The notes beneath the pieces are model-generated. The model saw only the letters and a program-made list of their open reading frames with translations. It did no database searches and was not told where the DNA came from. Of a stretch of 64,000 nt of DNA, positions 1 to 10,724 are shown piece by piece. Location: the NCBI GenBank assembly GCA_038093515.1, contig JBBPSI010000077.1:1-64000 (forward strand), in the 5' to 3' direction. Numbering within the stretch: the stretch's first letter is position 1; each line of letters begins with the position of its first letter. The DNA is from Butyriboletus loyo. Its lineage: Eukaryota > Basidiomycota > Agaricomycetes > Boletales > Boletaceae. The translations under genes and the position numbers were made by a program.

Positions 1-3000
1 CATCAAGAGCTGGACAAGCAGGTAGTGAAAGCCGTCGAAAACGATTTGGGTGACATCTCCGATCTGGACTCCTTTCAATATCACGATGGCCTGGCGCTCC
101 TCGACGCTATCATTGAGAACTCTGACGGTGACTTGGACACAAAGTATCTTCTTGTGAAACATGCAATGCAGCTACTCAAAACCTATGGAGAGTTACGAGA
201 TATGCTCAAGTCCGCCTGGAAGCGTAAATCATTCCGCGAAATTCGAAACCTTGGTCTGTGTCTTCAATATCTGTCCAATATTTGTTCACAGTCCTTTGGT
301 CAAGCTATCCTCAAACCACCACCACCACCACCCACCACACAAACTGGTTAGTGCTCCACATCTTACCATTTGATGAGAACTACTAACATCATCATTCGAT
401 GATATAGGCCAAGGCTTGTCAAGGTCCTTTGAGGCGAAGTACCATGGCGCTGCTGTCAATGGCTTCTACGAATATTTGACACACAACCAGAAGTTGTTCG
501 AGAAATATGGGTCCGCTCATCACTACTACGCCAAGTTCTGCTCCATCGTCCAGAGTTCGGGAACTGGTAAATCAAGGATGCTGACCGAGGTAACTGCGTG
601 GTCATTTCGCAACCATGTGTGGTGGCTGAATCATCCTCAGCTGAGAAAGGAGGGTGTGATAGTAATTTACATGAACATGCGTGAGGAACAGGATGTCGTG
701 GGTTTCCCTGCGCGTGATCCAATTCCTTCCGCCCTCTTGACCAAATTCCCCTCTAATTTGGAGGCATACCAAACTGTCTGCTACGCGTTCCTCGCCGCCT
801 TATTTGATACGCTCGAGGAGCATCTCTCGAGCAACTACACCACTCGCCACACAAAGGCAGGGATCATGCATTGGGTCGACCAGATGTGTGATATGAGCGA
901 CCCTCCCAAGTCCACTGCCAGGTCCGATTTCTTTCAAAGACTCGCTGAAAAATACGAAAAGGTGGGGATATGTTGTTCTGCACTGTGAATCTGATTCGAC
1001 AATTCTGTGCAGATACATGCTGATCTCGACCAAGCCCTCCCCAAACAATCTAGTGCAACGACAGCCGCCAACAAGGTCACGGACGCAGAGGTTGATAAAA
1101 CCACTGAGAAACTTGAAACACTCACCTTATCTGGTAAATATTTCAACTAGCGTCGAAAAGGTCATATCTGAGTAACGCGGTCAGGACGAGAACGAAAACC
1201 TCACCCACTTGTTCCTGCCCCTTTCTCTAATGTTCTTTCCGCTGCCTACAGGAAAGTCGGCGCTTGTCTGGAGAGGATATTCCCCGACGCTCCATACGTG
1301 CCCAAGCTAGTCATCGCAATCGATGAAGCTCACCCTCTCACCAGAAGCATTGAAGGTCAACATGGATATCGCCCGGCAGACGTTTTGTGTAGAGCAGTGA
1401 GCAACTACACGTATGCAGAGAATCACGCTGTCTGGGTCGTATTCGCCTCGACGACTTCCAGGGTCGCTGACTTTTCGCCCCCCAATCAGAAGTGTAAGTA
1501 TACCGATGTCTCGACGAGCTTGCTGATCATCGATCACCTGCCGTCTCAGATAATTCATCTCGCGTCGCCTTAAATGGCGAGCAGCTTTTCCCACCTTACA
1601 CTCAACTGGGATGGGACCAGAATGCATCGGGGCTCGGGGAAGTTGGCATGGATGATGTTTCAAGGCTAGATCACATCCTGGGTTATGGCAGACCTTTGTA
1701 ATGCCCCTTCCCTTTCAACTCGTTGTCACCGTTTACTCACTTGACCCGTCCTCAATGCTGGACAGGTGGTATTCTCTCAAGACCGCGCATGGCGAAGTGT
1801 ATCAACTATTGGGCACGGCGTCCTCGAAGTTATACGGCCCTGGATGTTTCGATCCAAAAAACACCAGCCACGTGCTCGCGATATTGGGACAACGATTTTG
1901 TTTGGACGTCGCGTTAGGGCACCCAGATTCGGTCGAGCATCTGGAGAAAGGTGTGGCGAGCCACCTACTCATATGTCTTGGGACGACATCCGACCGGAAT
2001 TGGAAATTTACGAGGTATCCATCCGAACCCCTCTTGTCGTGCGTGGCTGCAACCGATCTGCATGCACCGGCTGAACAGCTAGGGACCGCTCTGCAGACCC
2101 TGTTGCAGACAGTCAATTCCGGGATGATCGACATGGGCAAACGTGGCGAGCTGGCCAGCCGATTACTCTGGCTTCTGGCCAAGGACTTGTTCGTTCGGAC
2201 GCAGGCAAAAAACGCGGTGAAGAAGATGCCAACGGCATGGGACGAGCATCTCGCGGACTGCCAAATGATTCCCGTGGTGGATTATCTCGAATTCATCTTC
2301 GGGCCCAAGATATGGGACGAGGAGAGCACTCAAAGATCGCGTGCACGCAAAAGGTTCGAGAATGCGTATGTGAATTTCTCACACTGGGTATCCATGGCTA
2401 CGAACATGGCCGGATCAAAGCAAGGGAACGAATTAGGGTTTGTCTTCGAACCACCCTAACATCAGTCCTGATGATCCACCATGTAGTTTGGATGAGTGGA
2501 CGCTACGCCACTGGCAGAGGACTAGTGCAGTGCAGTGCAACCATCAACAACCTCTCATCGACAAGGTCGTACCCATCTATTTCAGAGGCGGACCCGAAAC
2601 AACGTCAGCGGAATCGGGGATGTCGCAGATGTTCATTTCTGACAAGGCTCGGGAATCGAAGCATTCCAAAGACGTTTTGCACGACATCACCCGCAGAAGT
2701 CAACATCTGAACAGCCAAGGCAAAAAATATGACGCTGATTCCCTTCCTTATATCGCGATCTTGGCTGACCTTAGTCAACCACCATCGTTCTCCGTCACCT
2801 TTCTTGAGCGGGAGGTTGATGACTGCTGTCTGCGTATCTACGCTGGCGGTGTCGATACCACCACCTATCCATTTTTGACAAAGCACCCAAGGCTCATGGA
2901 AAATCTGCAGAACCTTGTGCATTTACAGCAGATCCACGAAACAGAAAAACCATACATGGAATACCTGAATGCCCAGGTGAAGTTTGGGAGCACGGCAACT

Positions 3001-3063
3001 GCCGAGCATATGCTATGGGAACACGGGAGGGATGTTCCGAATGTGAGCGGAAAACCCGACTGA
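1..3063 (+). CDS. Crinkler-like large P-loop ATPase, left copy (5' partial)
   Basis: This is a multi-intron gene of about 900 codons when complete; its first codons lie left of the window. Read in order, it has an alpha-helical N-terminal part, a Pro-rich linker (CCA repeats near 315-335), a Walker A motif SSGTGKSR near 557-580, and a Walker B-like IDEAH near 1318-1332. A GYGRPLW motif spans the intron at about 1698-1767, and a C-terminal region contains LRIYAGGVDTTTYPF. Introns at about 345-408, 590-640, 971-1012, 1134-1182, 1494-1549, 1698-1766 and 2386-2434 keep the frame open to the TGA at 3061-3063. The architecture resembles the large basidiomycete ATPases annotated as Crinkler-like, whose C-terminus is thought to be a nuclease fold. 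That family call is inference. No signal peptide can be judged because the start is missing. Confidence 0.72.
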
Positions 3064-3420
3064 CGAACGTAGGTCGAGTTTGCGTTGTGATATCATTCGG
3101 ATTGTAATAACTTTGGTGTACGTACTGTGACCACATGTGTATTAGCTTTTGGCGTGAATCACTACTATCACCTTTCCAGATACCAGATACTCGAATCTCG
3201 TGGTAGGATTTACCTTCTCAAGCGACAGCAGGAATATTGATCGACTTTTTTTGCCTGATCCCAAGCGTCCTAGTCATTCTCTCTTGGACAAAACGCCAAG
3301 CGGGCTCAATGGCTCCCGCACGTACCGTACCGATGCGATCTGAGGCTACATGCCAGACGTACTGTTATCCTTATACGCAAAACCAAGGATGGACATGCAG
3401 GATCATCGATCTCTTGCCAT
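1..3420. repeat. Left arm of large inverted repeat (partial at window edge)
   Basis: This arm matches the reverse complement of about 6550-9970 with only scattered substitutions and a few small indels. The match runs through exons, introns and about 350 bp of 3' flank. It fades near 3400-3420, where the two inner flanks become unrelated. The left end is cut by the window edge, so the true arm is longer than 3.4 kb. The very low divergence, in introns as well as exons, points to a recent inverted duplication or recent gene conversion. A collapsed or mis-joined assembly is the main alternative. Confidence 0.93.
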
Positions 3421-4439
3421 GCCGCGATGTAGCCGAAGCAGAGTCTGATTCGCGAGGCTAGCAAACAAAAGGTCCTGCTCATAAAGAAAACTAGAACCCA
3501 TTTGAATGCCGATTATCAAGTATAGGCTCAGACTGTAGAATATTTGTTAGGGAGAAAATTCAAACTATGACCATTCTAGTACGTAGGGCTCCGGCCAAGT
3601 AATAGAATATTGTCTTTGTGCGAAGTGGCTGTGACGCCGCGTCCTCCTTTCTTTCGCTCCATCTCCTGTCGCTCTGAGACACGCCGCGCATCCAGCCGCT
3701 CATCGCCTTCTCCCACCCACCACACCCTGAATTCCAGTACACCACAGGAATTATCTCGCAGGAGTCTCGCTGTTGTATCCATCTTTAAACAGTTTCAGGA
3801 CAACTAGCCGCGTGCGAGGTTTCCCAGCCCGCCCACGCAGCTAACGCTCAACCCCTGTAGACTTAGGACCACGACCGGTAGGCGCTGCGCGCCTTCACCC
3901 ACACACGCTGCTGCGTAGTTACGAAGAAACTTTCATACTTCGAGTCTCAAAGCGACACAAAGAAATAGGACCAGGCCGGGTGCCCAGACTGGTCTATGAC
4001 ATAGGGTGACGTCATTACTGCTATTATATTAGCCGGCCATGAGCATAACTTGGTCATTCTTTCCTCCCACTTCCTCGCACCCATCTCTCATCTCCGTCAT
4101 CCCAGCGCCTGGTTGGTCCCTTCGTACCTGTCCTTCCGCCCGCCCCTCGGTTTGTTCTGACCCTCCCAAGCGCTCAGAAGACCACATACCACGTCATCCT
4201 GGGTGCGCCGCCCTCGATCACGTGATCCCGCCTCACGCGCACGGACCACACCACCGACGCCATAGTCTTCTAGTCTGTCGTGTATCATTTTTCTCCTAAA
4301 TAATTTCCCTTCTGTTCTCCTTGTCGAGCAATCACCCGCGAAGGCCGTAGCAAGGTGAGCATAGATTTCCGAGTCGTCTATCGCTACTCACCTTTTCCTG
4401 TCTAGTCCATCACACGTTCAATCATCAAACCTCACAGAT
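3421..4439. other. Unique spacer, left part; 5' region of membrane-protein gene
   Basis: No coding region can be supported here. A likely 5'-UTR intron starts near 4352 (gtgagc) and ends before the ATG at 4440, with candidate acceptors at about 4404-4407 and 4436-4438. Short CT-rich tracts at 4050-4350 fit a fungal promoter and leader. Confidence 0.5.
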
Positions 4440-5798
4440 ATGTACACCCCTCAGGCTATCATTTCTAGCGTGTTCAACAGCATTCCCATCGTTGTACCTC
4501 CCTTCCTACTCGACGAGCCACCTCGCTTTTCACTCGATATGTCTGGTGTAGCAGGTTTGTTAGGAGGAGATGATGCCGTATCCGCTATGGCTACAGTTCA
4601 CATATACGGGAACAGGCGTTGGTTGGGTTGGTACAATACTCCTGGGTCCTTCCAAGTAGCCAAGCGACTCCGCTCGCTCGCGAAATCCGCGTCTTTTCAT
4701 AGCATTTTCGGTAGCAATCTCTCCTCAAAACTTCTTTCTAAGAGTGTCCACACAGATCCCACGGCATTATTTGAACTAGATGGCTACAAAGGGCCCAAGT
4801 TCCGGGCTGCACACTCGGGGACTGTCATCGAGGAGACGGGATACTTGGCCGCGCTCTTCATAAAAGAATGTGCTTCTTGGAATTCTGAAGGGAAATTGGT
4901 TCCGGGGAGGAAGACTCAACCCGTCGGAATTACGATCGCCGAGCTCGGTCGGGCCCCTGCCTGTGAGATGCGCCCTGCACATAGAAGTGCCTGCACTCTC
5001 CTCTTCGCTAGCGTTCCTATTGCTACCAGCGCTGGCACGTGTGTGCTTTGTGCCGTTTTCGGGGACTGGTATGCATCCTTGTTGATCCTCGTAGGCATCA
5101 TCGCGAGTGGTGTGTCTTGCCTCGTCCTCGGCTCGGCAGACTTTGTGTTCACCCATCCCGAGCCTGCCAAAGGATCGCCTGCTGGTGACGGAATTCTTAG
5201 TTCGAACAAGGACATCGTCCTGTTGAAAGGAACAGAGGGTGCCGTGAATTCCATCACTCTCGGCAGGTTCTCCCTTCGATTCTCGAGCGAGGGCCATTAT
5301 AATCTCATCCGGTGGTGCTCCCTCTTCCTCTTCATCCAATGCATCACCCAGCTCCTCCTCATCCCCCAAGCGTCGTTATTCGGTCAAATCGTGTTCCTTG
5401 CCTCGCTGGGTGTCTCTGTGCTGTACAATGCTCGACTTTCCTCGTTGGACAAAGAGAAAATCCATCAGAAGCTCTTATTCGAGAGCGTGCTGGAGCACCC
5501 TCTATTGACCAAATACACGTTGGGCACGCGCACGACCGCGGTAGTGTTCATGCTTCTGGTGTTGCAGCTGCAAGACTCGACGGGACTTCTCAATGAACTG
5601 CTCCCTAATGATACCAAGGTTTGGAAGGAGTGGAAGGCCACGATCTTGGAGCAGCTGCGTCACCCCGATGACCAGTCCTTCTTATTCGACAACGAAATTG
5701 GTGTTTTGGACGGATTTACGCAGCAGGAGAAAGATTTGCTGGAGCTGCTGTATGGGGACGCGCGGGCGGCATACAATGGTTACAAGGAGTATCTCTGA
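4440..5798 (+). CDS. Uncharacterised multi-pass membrane protein, intron-free
   Basis: A 452-residue open frame without introns starts at the ATG at 4440, just after a splice-like CACAG. Three to five hydrophobic stretches are visible: about residues 179-208 and 209-230, then 291-330, then a shorter one at 365-377. The N-terminal 140 residues are soluble-looking and Gly/Ser-rich. The C-terminus is acidic and leucine-rich with no membrane segment. I do not recognise the family; similar orphan membrane proteins are common in Agaricomycetes. It is the only gene in the spacer between the two inverted ATPase copies. The lack of introns among neighbours with many suggests an intron-poor family or retroposition, which the sequence alone cannot decide. 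Confidence 0.72.
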   Translation: MYTPQAIISSVFNSIPIVVPPFLLDEPPRFSLDMSGVAGLLGGDDAVSAMATVHIYGNRRWLGWYNTPGSFQVAKRLRSLAKSASFHSIFGSNLSSKLLSKSVHTDPTALFELDGYKGPKFRAAHSGTVIEETGYLAALFIKECASWNSEGKLVPGRKTQPVGITIAELGRAPACEMRPAHRSACTLLFASVPIATSAGTCVLCAVFGDWYASLLILVGIIASGVSCLVLGSADFVFTHPEPAKGSPAGDGILSSNKDIVLLKGTEGAVNSITLGRFSLRFSSEGHYNLIRWCSLFLFIQCITQLLLIPQASLFGQIVFLASLGVSVLYNARLSSLDKEKIHQKLLFESVLEHPLLTKYTLGTRTTAVVFMLLVLQLQDSTGLLNELLPNDTKVWKEWKATILEQLRHPDDQSFLFDNEIGVLDGFTQQEKDLLELLYGDARAAYNGYKEYL

Positions 5799-6549
5799 GT
5801 CGATACACTCCGATCGTCAAGTGTCTCATTTCCTTCGCTACTCTATTGTCAGCTGTTAGTGATCATCTATGTAGCCTTTTTATTTTCTATTCACCTATGT
5901 TGCGTACGCGTCGTGTTGTATATTGCATGTGTGTACTACTATTTCGGTTGCCAGAATTTGCATGGCCGGCTCGACCCCCAAGTTCTACCCCAAACGATGA
6001 ATTGACGTGCAAAAAGGGCTGAAGCCAAATTATCATGCTCACTGTTACTTTCTCCAGGTTGCGGTACATACCCAGCCAGTCCGGTTTAAACGAAAATGAC
6101 AGTGTCATTGTCCCGAAACCACTTCTAGCGTAGTAGGTATGTACAGCGAGAGTAGATCCACTGCTCTGATGCCATCAGTGAAACGGTTGGTGGTCAGAAC
6201 GAACGGCTAGCAGTCTGTAGAAGTCTGTAGCACTGCCGGGAATCAGCAACTGTTTTACTGATCAGTGTGATGTAGTTCGATCACCGGAATCGTTGACAAT
6301 CTCCAAACTCACGCTTAGTGACCAAGCATGTCCAACTATTTGTCTCAATCGAGCATACCTACAATATCTACCAGTACGTCCAGTCATACAGAGTCGATTT
6401 CGGAGCTCTGCTAAGGCTTTGCGGGTGGAGAGAGAGAGCGTCGAGGAGAGATTAATTGGACACGTAGATCGGCGGAGGTCAGATCAGATCTACATCACTC
6501 TGGCTTGCTGGCTCTGCCGAAGTAATGATATAATGAATATCAGATAACT
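5799..6549. other. Spacer, right part; no gene seen
   Basis: This stretch contains the 3' flank of the membrane-protein gene and about 700 bp with only short, unconvincing reading frames. No repeat shared with the left inner flank was found. Confidence 0.5.
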
Positions 6550-9500
6550 GATGCAAGAGCTCGATCAACGTGTCCATCCTTGGTTCTGCGTATAAGGATA
6601 AGAATAGGTCTGGCATGTAGCCTCAGATCGCATCGGTACGGTACGTGCGGAAGCCATTGAGCCCGCTTGGCGTTTTGTCCAAGAGAGAATGACTAGGACG
6701 CTTGGGATCAGGCAAAAAAAGTCGATCAATATTCCTGCTGTCGCTTGAGAAGGTAAATCCTACCACGAGATTCGAGTATCTGGTATCTGGAAAGGTGATA
6801 GTAGTGATTCACGCCAAAAGCTAACACACATGCGGTCACAGTACGTACACCAAAGTTGTTACAATCCGAATGATATCACAACGCAAACTCGACCTACGTT
6901 CGTCAGTCGGGTTTTCCGCTCACATTCGGAACATCCCTCCCGTGTTCCCATAGCATATGCTCGGCAGTTGCCGTGCTCCCAAACTTCACCTGGGCATTCA
7001 GGTATTCCATATATGGTTTTTCTGTTTCGTGGATCTGCTGTAAATGCACAAGGTTCTGCAGATTTTCCATGAGCCCTGGGTGCTTTGTCAAAAATGGATA
7101 GGTGGTGGTATCGACACCGCCAGCGTAGATACGCAGACAGCAGTCATCAACCTCCCGCTCAAGAAAGGTGACGGAGAACGATGGTGGTTGACTAAGGTCA
7201 GCCAAGATCGCGATATAAGGAAGGGAATCAGCGTCATATTTTTTGCCTTGGCTGTTCAGATGTTGACTTCTGCGGGTGATGTCGTGCAAAACGTCTTTGG
7301 AATGCTTCGATTCCCGAGCCTTGTCAGAAATGAACATCTGCGACATCCCCGATCCCGCTGATGTTGTTTCGGGTCCGCCTTTGAAATAGATGGGTACGAC
7401 CTTGTCGATGAGAGGTTGTTGATGGTTGCACTGCACTGCACTAGTCCTCTGCCAATGGCGTAGCGTCCACTCATCCAAACTACATGGTGGATCATCAGGA
7501 CTGATGTTAGGGTGGTTCGAAGACAAACCCTAATTCGTTCCCTTGCTTTGATCCGGCCATGTTCGTAGCCATGGATACCCAGTGTGAGAAATTCACATAC
7601 GCATTCTCGAACCTTTTGCGTGCACGCGATCTTTGAGTGTTCTGCTCGTCCCATATCTTGGGCCCGAAGATGAATTCGAGATAATCCACCACGGGAATCA
7701 TTTGGCAGTCCGCGAGATGCTCGTCCCATGCCGTTGGCATCTTCTTCACCGCGTTTTTTGCCTGCGTCCGAACGAACAAGTCCTTGGCCAGAAGCCAGAG
7801 TAATCGGCAGGCCAGCTCGCCACGTTTGCCTATGCCGATCATCCCGGAATTGACTGTCTGCAACAGGGTCTGCAGAGCGGTCCCTAGCTGTTCAGCCGGT
7901 GCATGCAGGTCGGTTGCAGCCACGCACGACAAGAGGGGTTCGGATGGATACCTCGTAAATTTCCAATTCCGGTCGGATGTCGTCCCAAGACATATGAGTA
8001 GGTGGCTCGCCACACCTTTCTCCAGATGCTCGACCGAATCTGGGTGCCCTAACGCGACGTCCAAACAAAATCGTTGTCCCAATATCGCGAGCACGTGGCT
8101 GGTGTTTTTTGGATCGAAACATCCAGGGCCGTATAACTTCGAGGACGCCGTGCCCAATAGTTGATACACTTCGCCATGCGCGGTCTTGAGAGAATACCAC
8201 CTGTCCAGCATTGAGGACGGGTCAAGTGAGTAAACGGTGACAACGAGTTGAAAGGGAAGGGGCATTACAAAGGTCTGCCATAACCCAGGATGTGATCTAG
8301 CCTTGAAACATCATCCATGCCAACTTCCCCGAGCCCCGATGCATTCTGGTCCCATCCCAGTTGAGTGTAAGGTGGGAAAAGCTGCTCGCCATTTAAGGCG
8401 ACGCGAGATGAATTATCTGAGACGGCAGGTGATCGATGATCAGCAAGCTCGTCGAGACATCGGTATACTTACACTTCTGATTGGGGGGCGAAAAGTCAGC
8501 GACCCTGGAAGTCGTCGAGGCGAATACGACCCAGACAGCGTGATTCTCTGCATACGTGTAGTTGCTCACTGCTCTACACAAAACGTCTGCCGGGCGATAT
8601 CCATGTTGACCTTCAATGCTTCTGGTGAGAGGGTGAGCTTCATCGATTGCGATGACTAGCTTGGGCACGTATGGAGCGTCGGGGAATATCCTCTCCAGAC
8701 AAGCGCCGACTTTCCTGTAGGCAGCGGAAAGAACATTAGAGAAAGGGGCAGGAACAAGTGGGTGAGGTTTTCGTTCTCGTCCTGACCGCGTTACTCAGAT
8801 ATGACCTTTTCGACGCTAGTTAAAATATTTACCAGATAAGGTGAGTGTTTCAAGTTTCTCAGTGGTTTTATCAACCTCTGCGTCTGTGACCTTGTTGGCG
8901 GCTGTCGTTGCACTAGATTGTTTGGGGAGGGCTTGGTCGAGATCTGCATGTATCTGCACAGAATTGTCGAATCAGATTCACAGTGCAGAACAACATATCC
9001 CCACCTTTTCGTATTTTTCAGCGAGTCTTTGAAAGAAATCGGACCTGGCAGTGGACTTGGGAGGGTCACTCATATCACACATCTGGTCGACCCAATGCAT
9101 GATCCCTGCCTTTGTGTGGCGAGTGGTGTAGTTGCTCGAGAGATGCACCTCGAGCGTATCAAATAAGGCGGCGAGGAACGCGTAGCAGACAGTTTGGTAT
9201 GCCTCCAAATTAGAGGGGAATTTGGTCAAGAGGGCGGAAGGAATTGGATCACGCGCAGGGAAACCCACGACATCCTGTTCCTCACGCATGTTCATGTAAA
9301 TTACTATCACACCCTTCTTTCTCAGCTGAGGATGATTCAGCCACCACACAACACATGGTTGCGAAATGACCACGCAGTTACCTCGGTCAGCATCCTTGAT
9401 TTACCAGTTCCCGAACTCTGGACGATGGAGCAGAACTTGGCGTAGTAGTGATGAGCGGACCCATATTTCTCGAACAACTTCTGGTTGTGTGTCAAATATT

Positions 9501-9970
9501 CGTAGAAGCCATTGACAGCAGCGCCATGGTACTTCGCCTCAAAGGACCTTGACAAGCCTTGGCCTATATCATCGAATGATGATGTTAGTAGTTCTCATCA
9601 AATGGTAAGATGTGGAGCACTAACCAGTTTGTGTGGTGGGTGGTGGTGGTGGTGGTTTGAGGATAGCTTGACCAAAGGACTGTGAACAAATATTGGACAG
9701 ATATTGAAGACACAGACCAAGGTTTCGAATTTCGCGGAATGATTTACGCTTCCAGGCGGACTTGAGCATATCTCGTAACTCTCCATAGGTTTTGAGTAGC
9801 TGCATTGCATGTTTCACAAGAAGATACTTTGTGTCCAAGTCACCGTCAGAGTTCTCAATGATAGCGTCGAGGAGCGCCAGGCCATCGTGATATTGAAAGG
9901 AGTCCAGATCGGAGATGTCACCCAAATCGTTTTCGACGGCTTTCACTACCTGCTTGTCCAGCTCTTGATG
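6550..9970. repeat. Right arm of large inverted repeat
   Basis: This is the reverse-complement partner of 1-3420. Base 9970 pairs with base 1 of the window. Homology probably continues beyond 9970 toward the gene start, but the partner sequence lies outside the window. The inner end near 6550 diverges from the left arm. The arms are separated by 3.1 kb of unique sequence, so this is a spaced palindrome and not a hairpin-tight one. Confidence 0.93.
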
Positions 9971-10012
9971 AGTGGCAGCATCGAAGCGATCTGGGCGACT
10001 CTCAAGGGGCAT
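6903..10012 (-). CDS. Crinkler-like large P-loop ATPase, right copy (complete)
   Basis: This is the inverted-repeat twin of the left gene, about 900 residues with the same seven introns. The ATG at 10012 begins MPLESRPDRFDAAT. The reading frame stays open upstream of this ATG and resembles the fragment at 10200-10290, so the true start may be further out in an earlier exon. A 5-nt insertion relative to the left copy looks like a frameshift, but it falls inside the intron at 9326-9381, so the protein is intact. Coding differences from the left copy are few (for example EV for EE near 9154, GIGKR for DMGKR near 7830, QN for ES near 7650). No inactivating change is seen. Function is inferred only from the P-loop ATPase motifs and overall layout. 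Confidence 0.72.
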
Positions 10013-10199
10013 GTTGTCAAGTTGTTGCACCCGTCGGTCTGCCGCATGTTCTATTGTTCTCCAGAAATATAAATCAGAATTTCGTCTCGAACGCCTTCAT
10101 GTTCGCCACAATCTGATGACTTGAAAGAAAAAACCATCCGAATCTAACATTCATGACACAGAAATGTCCATCTACTCGAACCCTTCATCACTCATCATA

Positions 10200-10290
10200 C
10201 ATTCGATGTTGGTGTTCGTTTGGTTGAAAAAGCTTAACAGCATGCCCCTTGCGAGTTTCCCGGATCGCTTTGACGACGCTACATCAACAT
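10200..10290 (+). pseudogene. 5' fragment of a third, diverged ATPase copy
   Basis: The frame here reads KKLNSMPLASFPDRFDDAT, closely matching QQLDNMPLESRPDRFDAAT at the start of the right ATPase gene on the opposite strand (about 10027-9970). Nucleotide similarity covers roughly 45-60 bp and then fades. The two starts lie head-to-head about 240 bp apart. No Walker motifs follow, so this is a truncated relic or the first exon of a strongly diverged gene. Confidence 0.6.
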
Positions 10291-10724
10291 TATATGATAT
10301 GAATGCCGTCGTTTGCCAGTCCCAGATGGATCGTGATTTTTATTCTAGAGCGCGGGGAGATCATGAGATGCCTGGGATCCAAGTTTCGACTGGCTTCGAT
10401 TAGTTTACAGGCCACGGAACAGTATTTGGGTGACAGGCCAAGGAACGGGGTCATCATCATCGTCATGCTGTTTACCAGTGACTTTTTCCGTGTACGATGT
10501 TGTGCAAGTTCTTGGGCGGCCAACGTGTGCAATTGTTTCCGACCGAAATCGAATTTAGAGAGTCTTGAAGGACTCACTGCGTAGCTGTCAAGTTTGTCTC
10601 AGACTTTGCAACGTTCATCATAGTCACGTGACGACGTGAACCGCCCAAGATTATAAGCGTAGCTCCATGAAAACTTGCCAATTGCGAAAGACTCTCCAAG
10701 AACGCAAGGGTCATCATCAACACG
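10291..10724. other. Intergenic; nothing recognised before the DHHC gene
   Basis: Frames of about 90 codons exist on both strands but have no recognisable motif. A TATAAG-like element near 10651 lies about 75 bp upstream of the DHHC gene start and may be its promoter. Confidence 0.4.

Noticed and set aside
9337..9555. Short separate gene in the right ATPase copy caused by a frameshift
   Set aside because: The break lies inside a 56-nt intron with GT and CAG ends; splicing restores the same frame as in the left copy.
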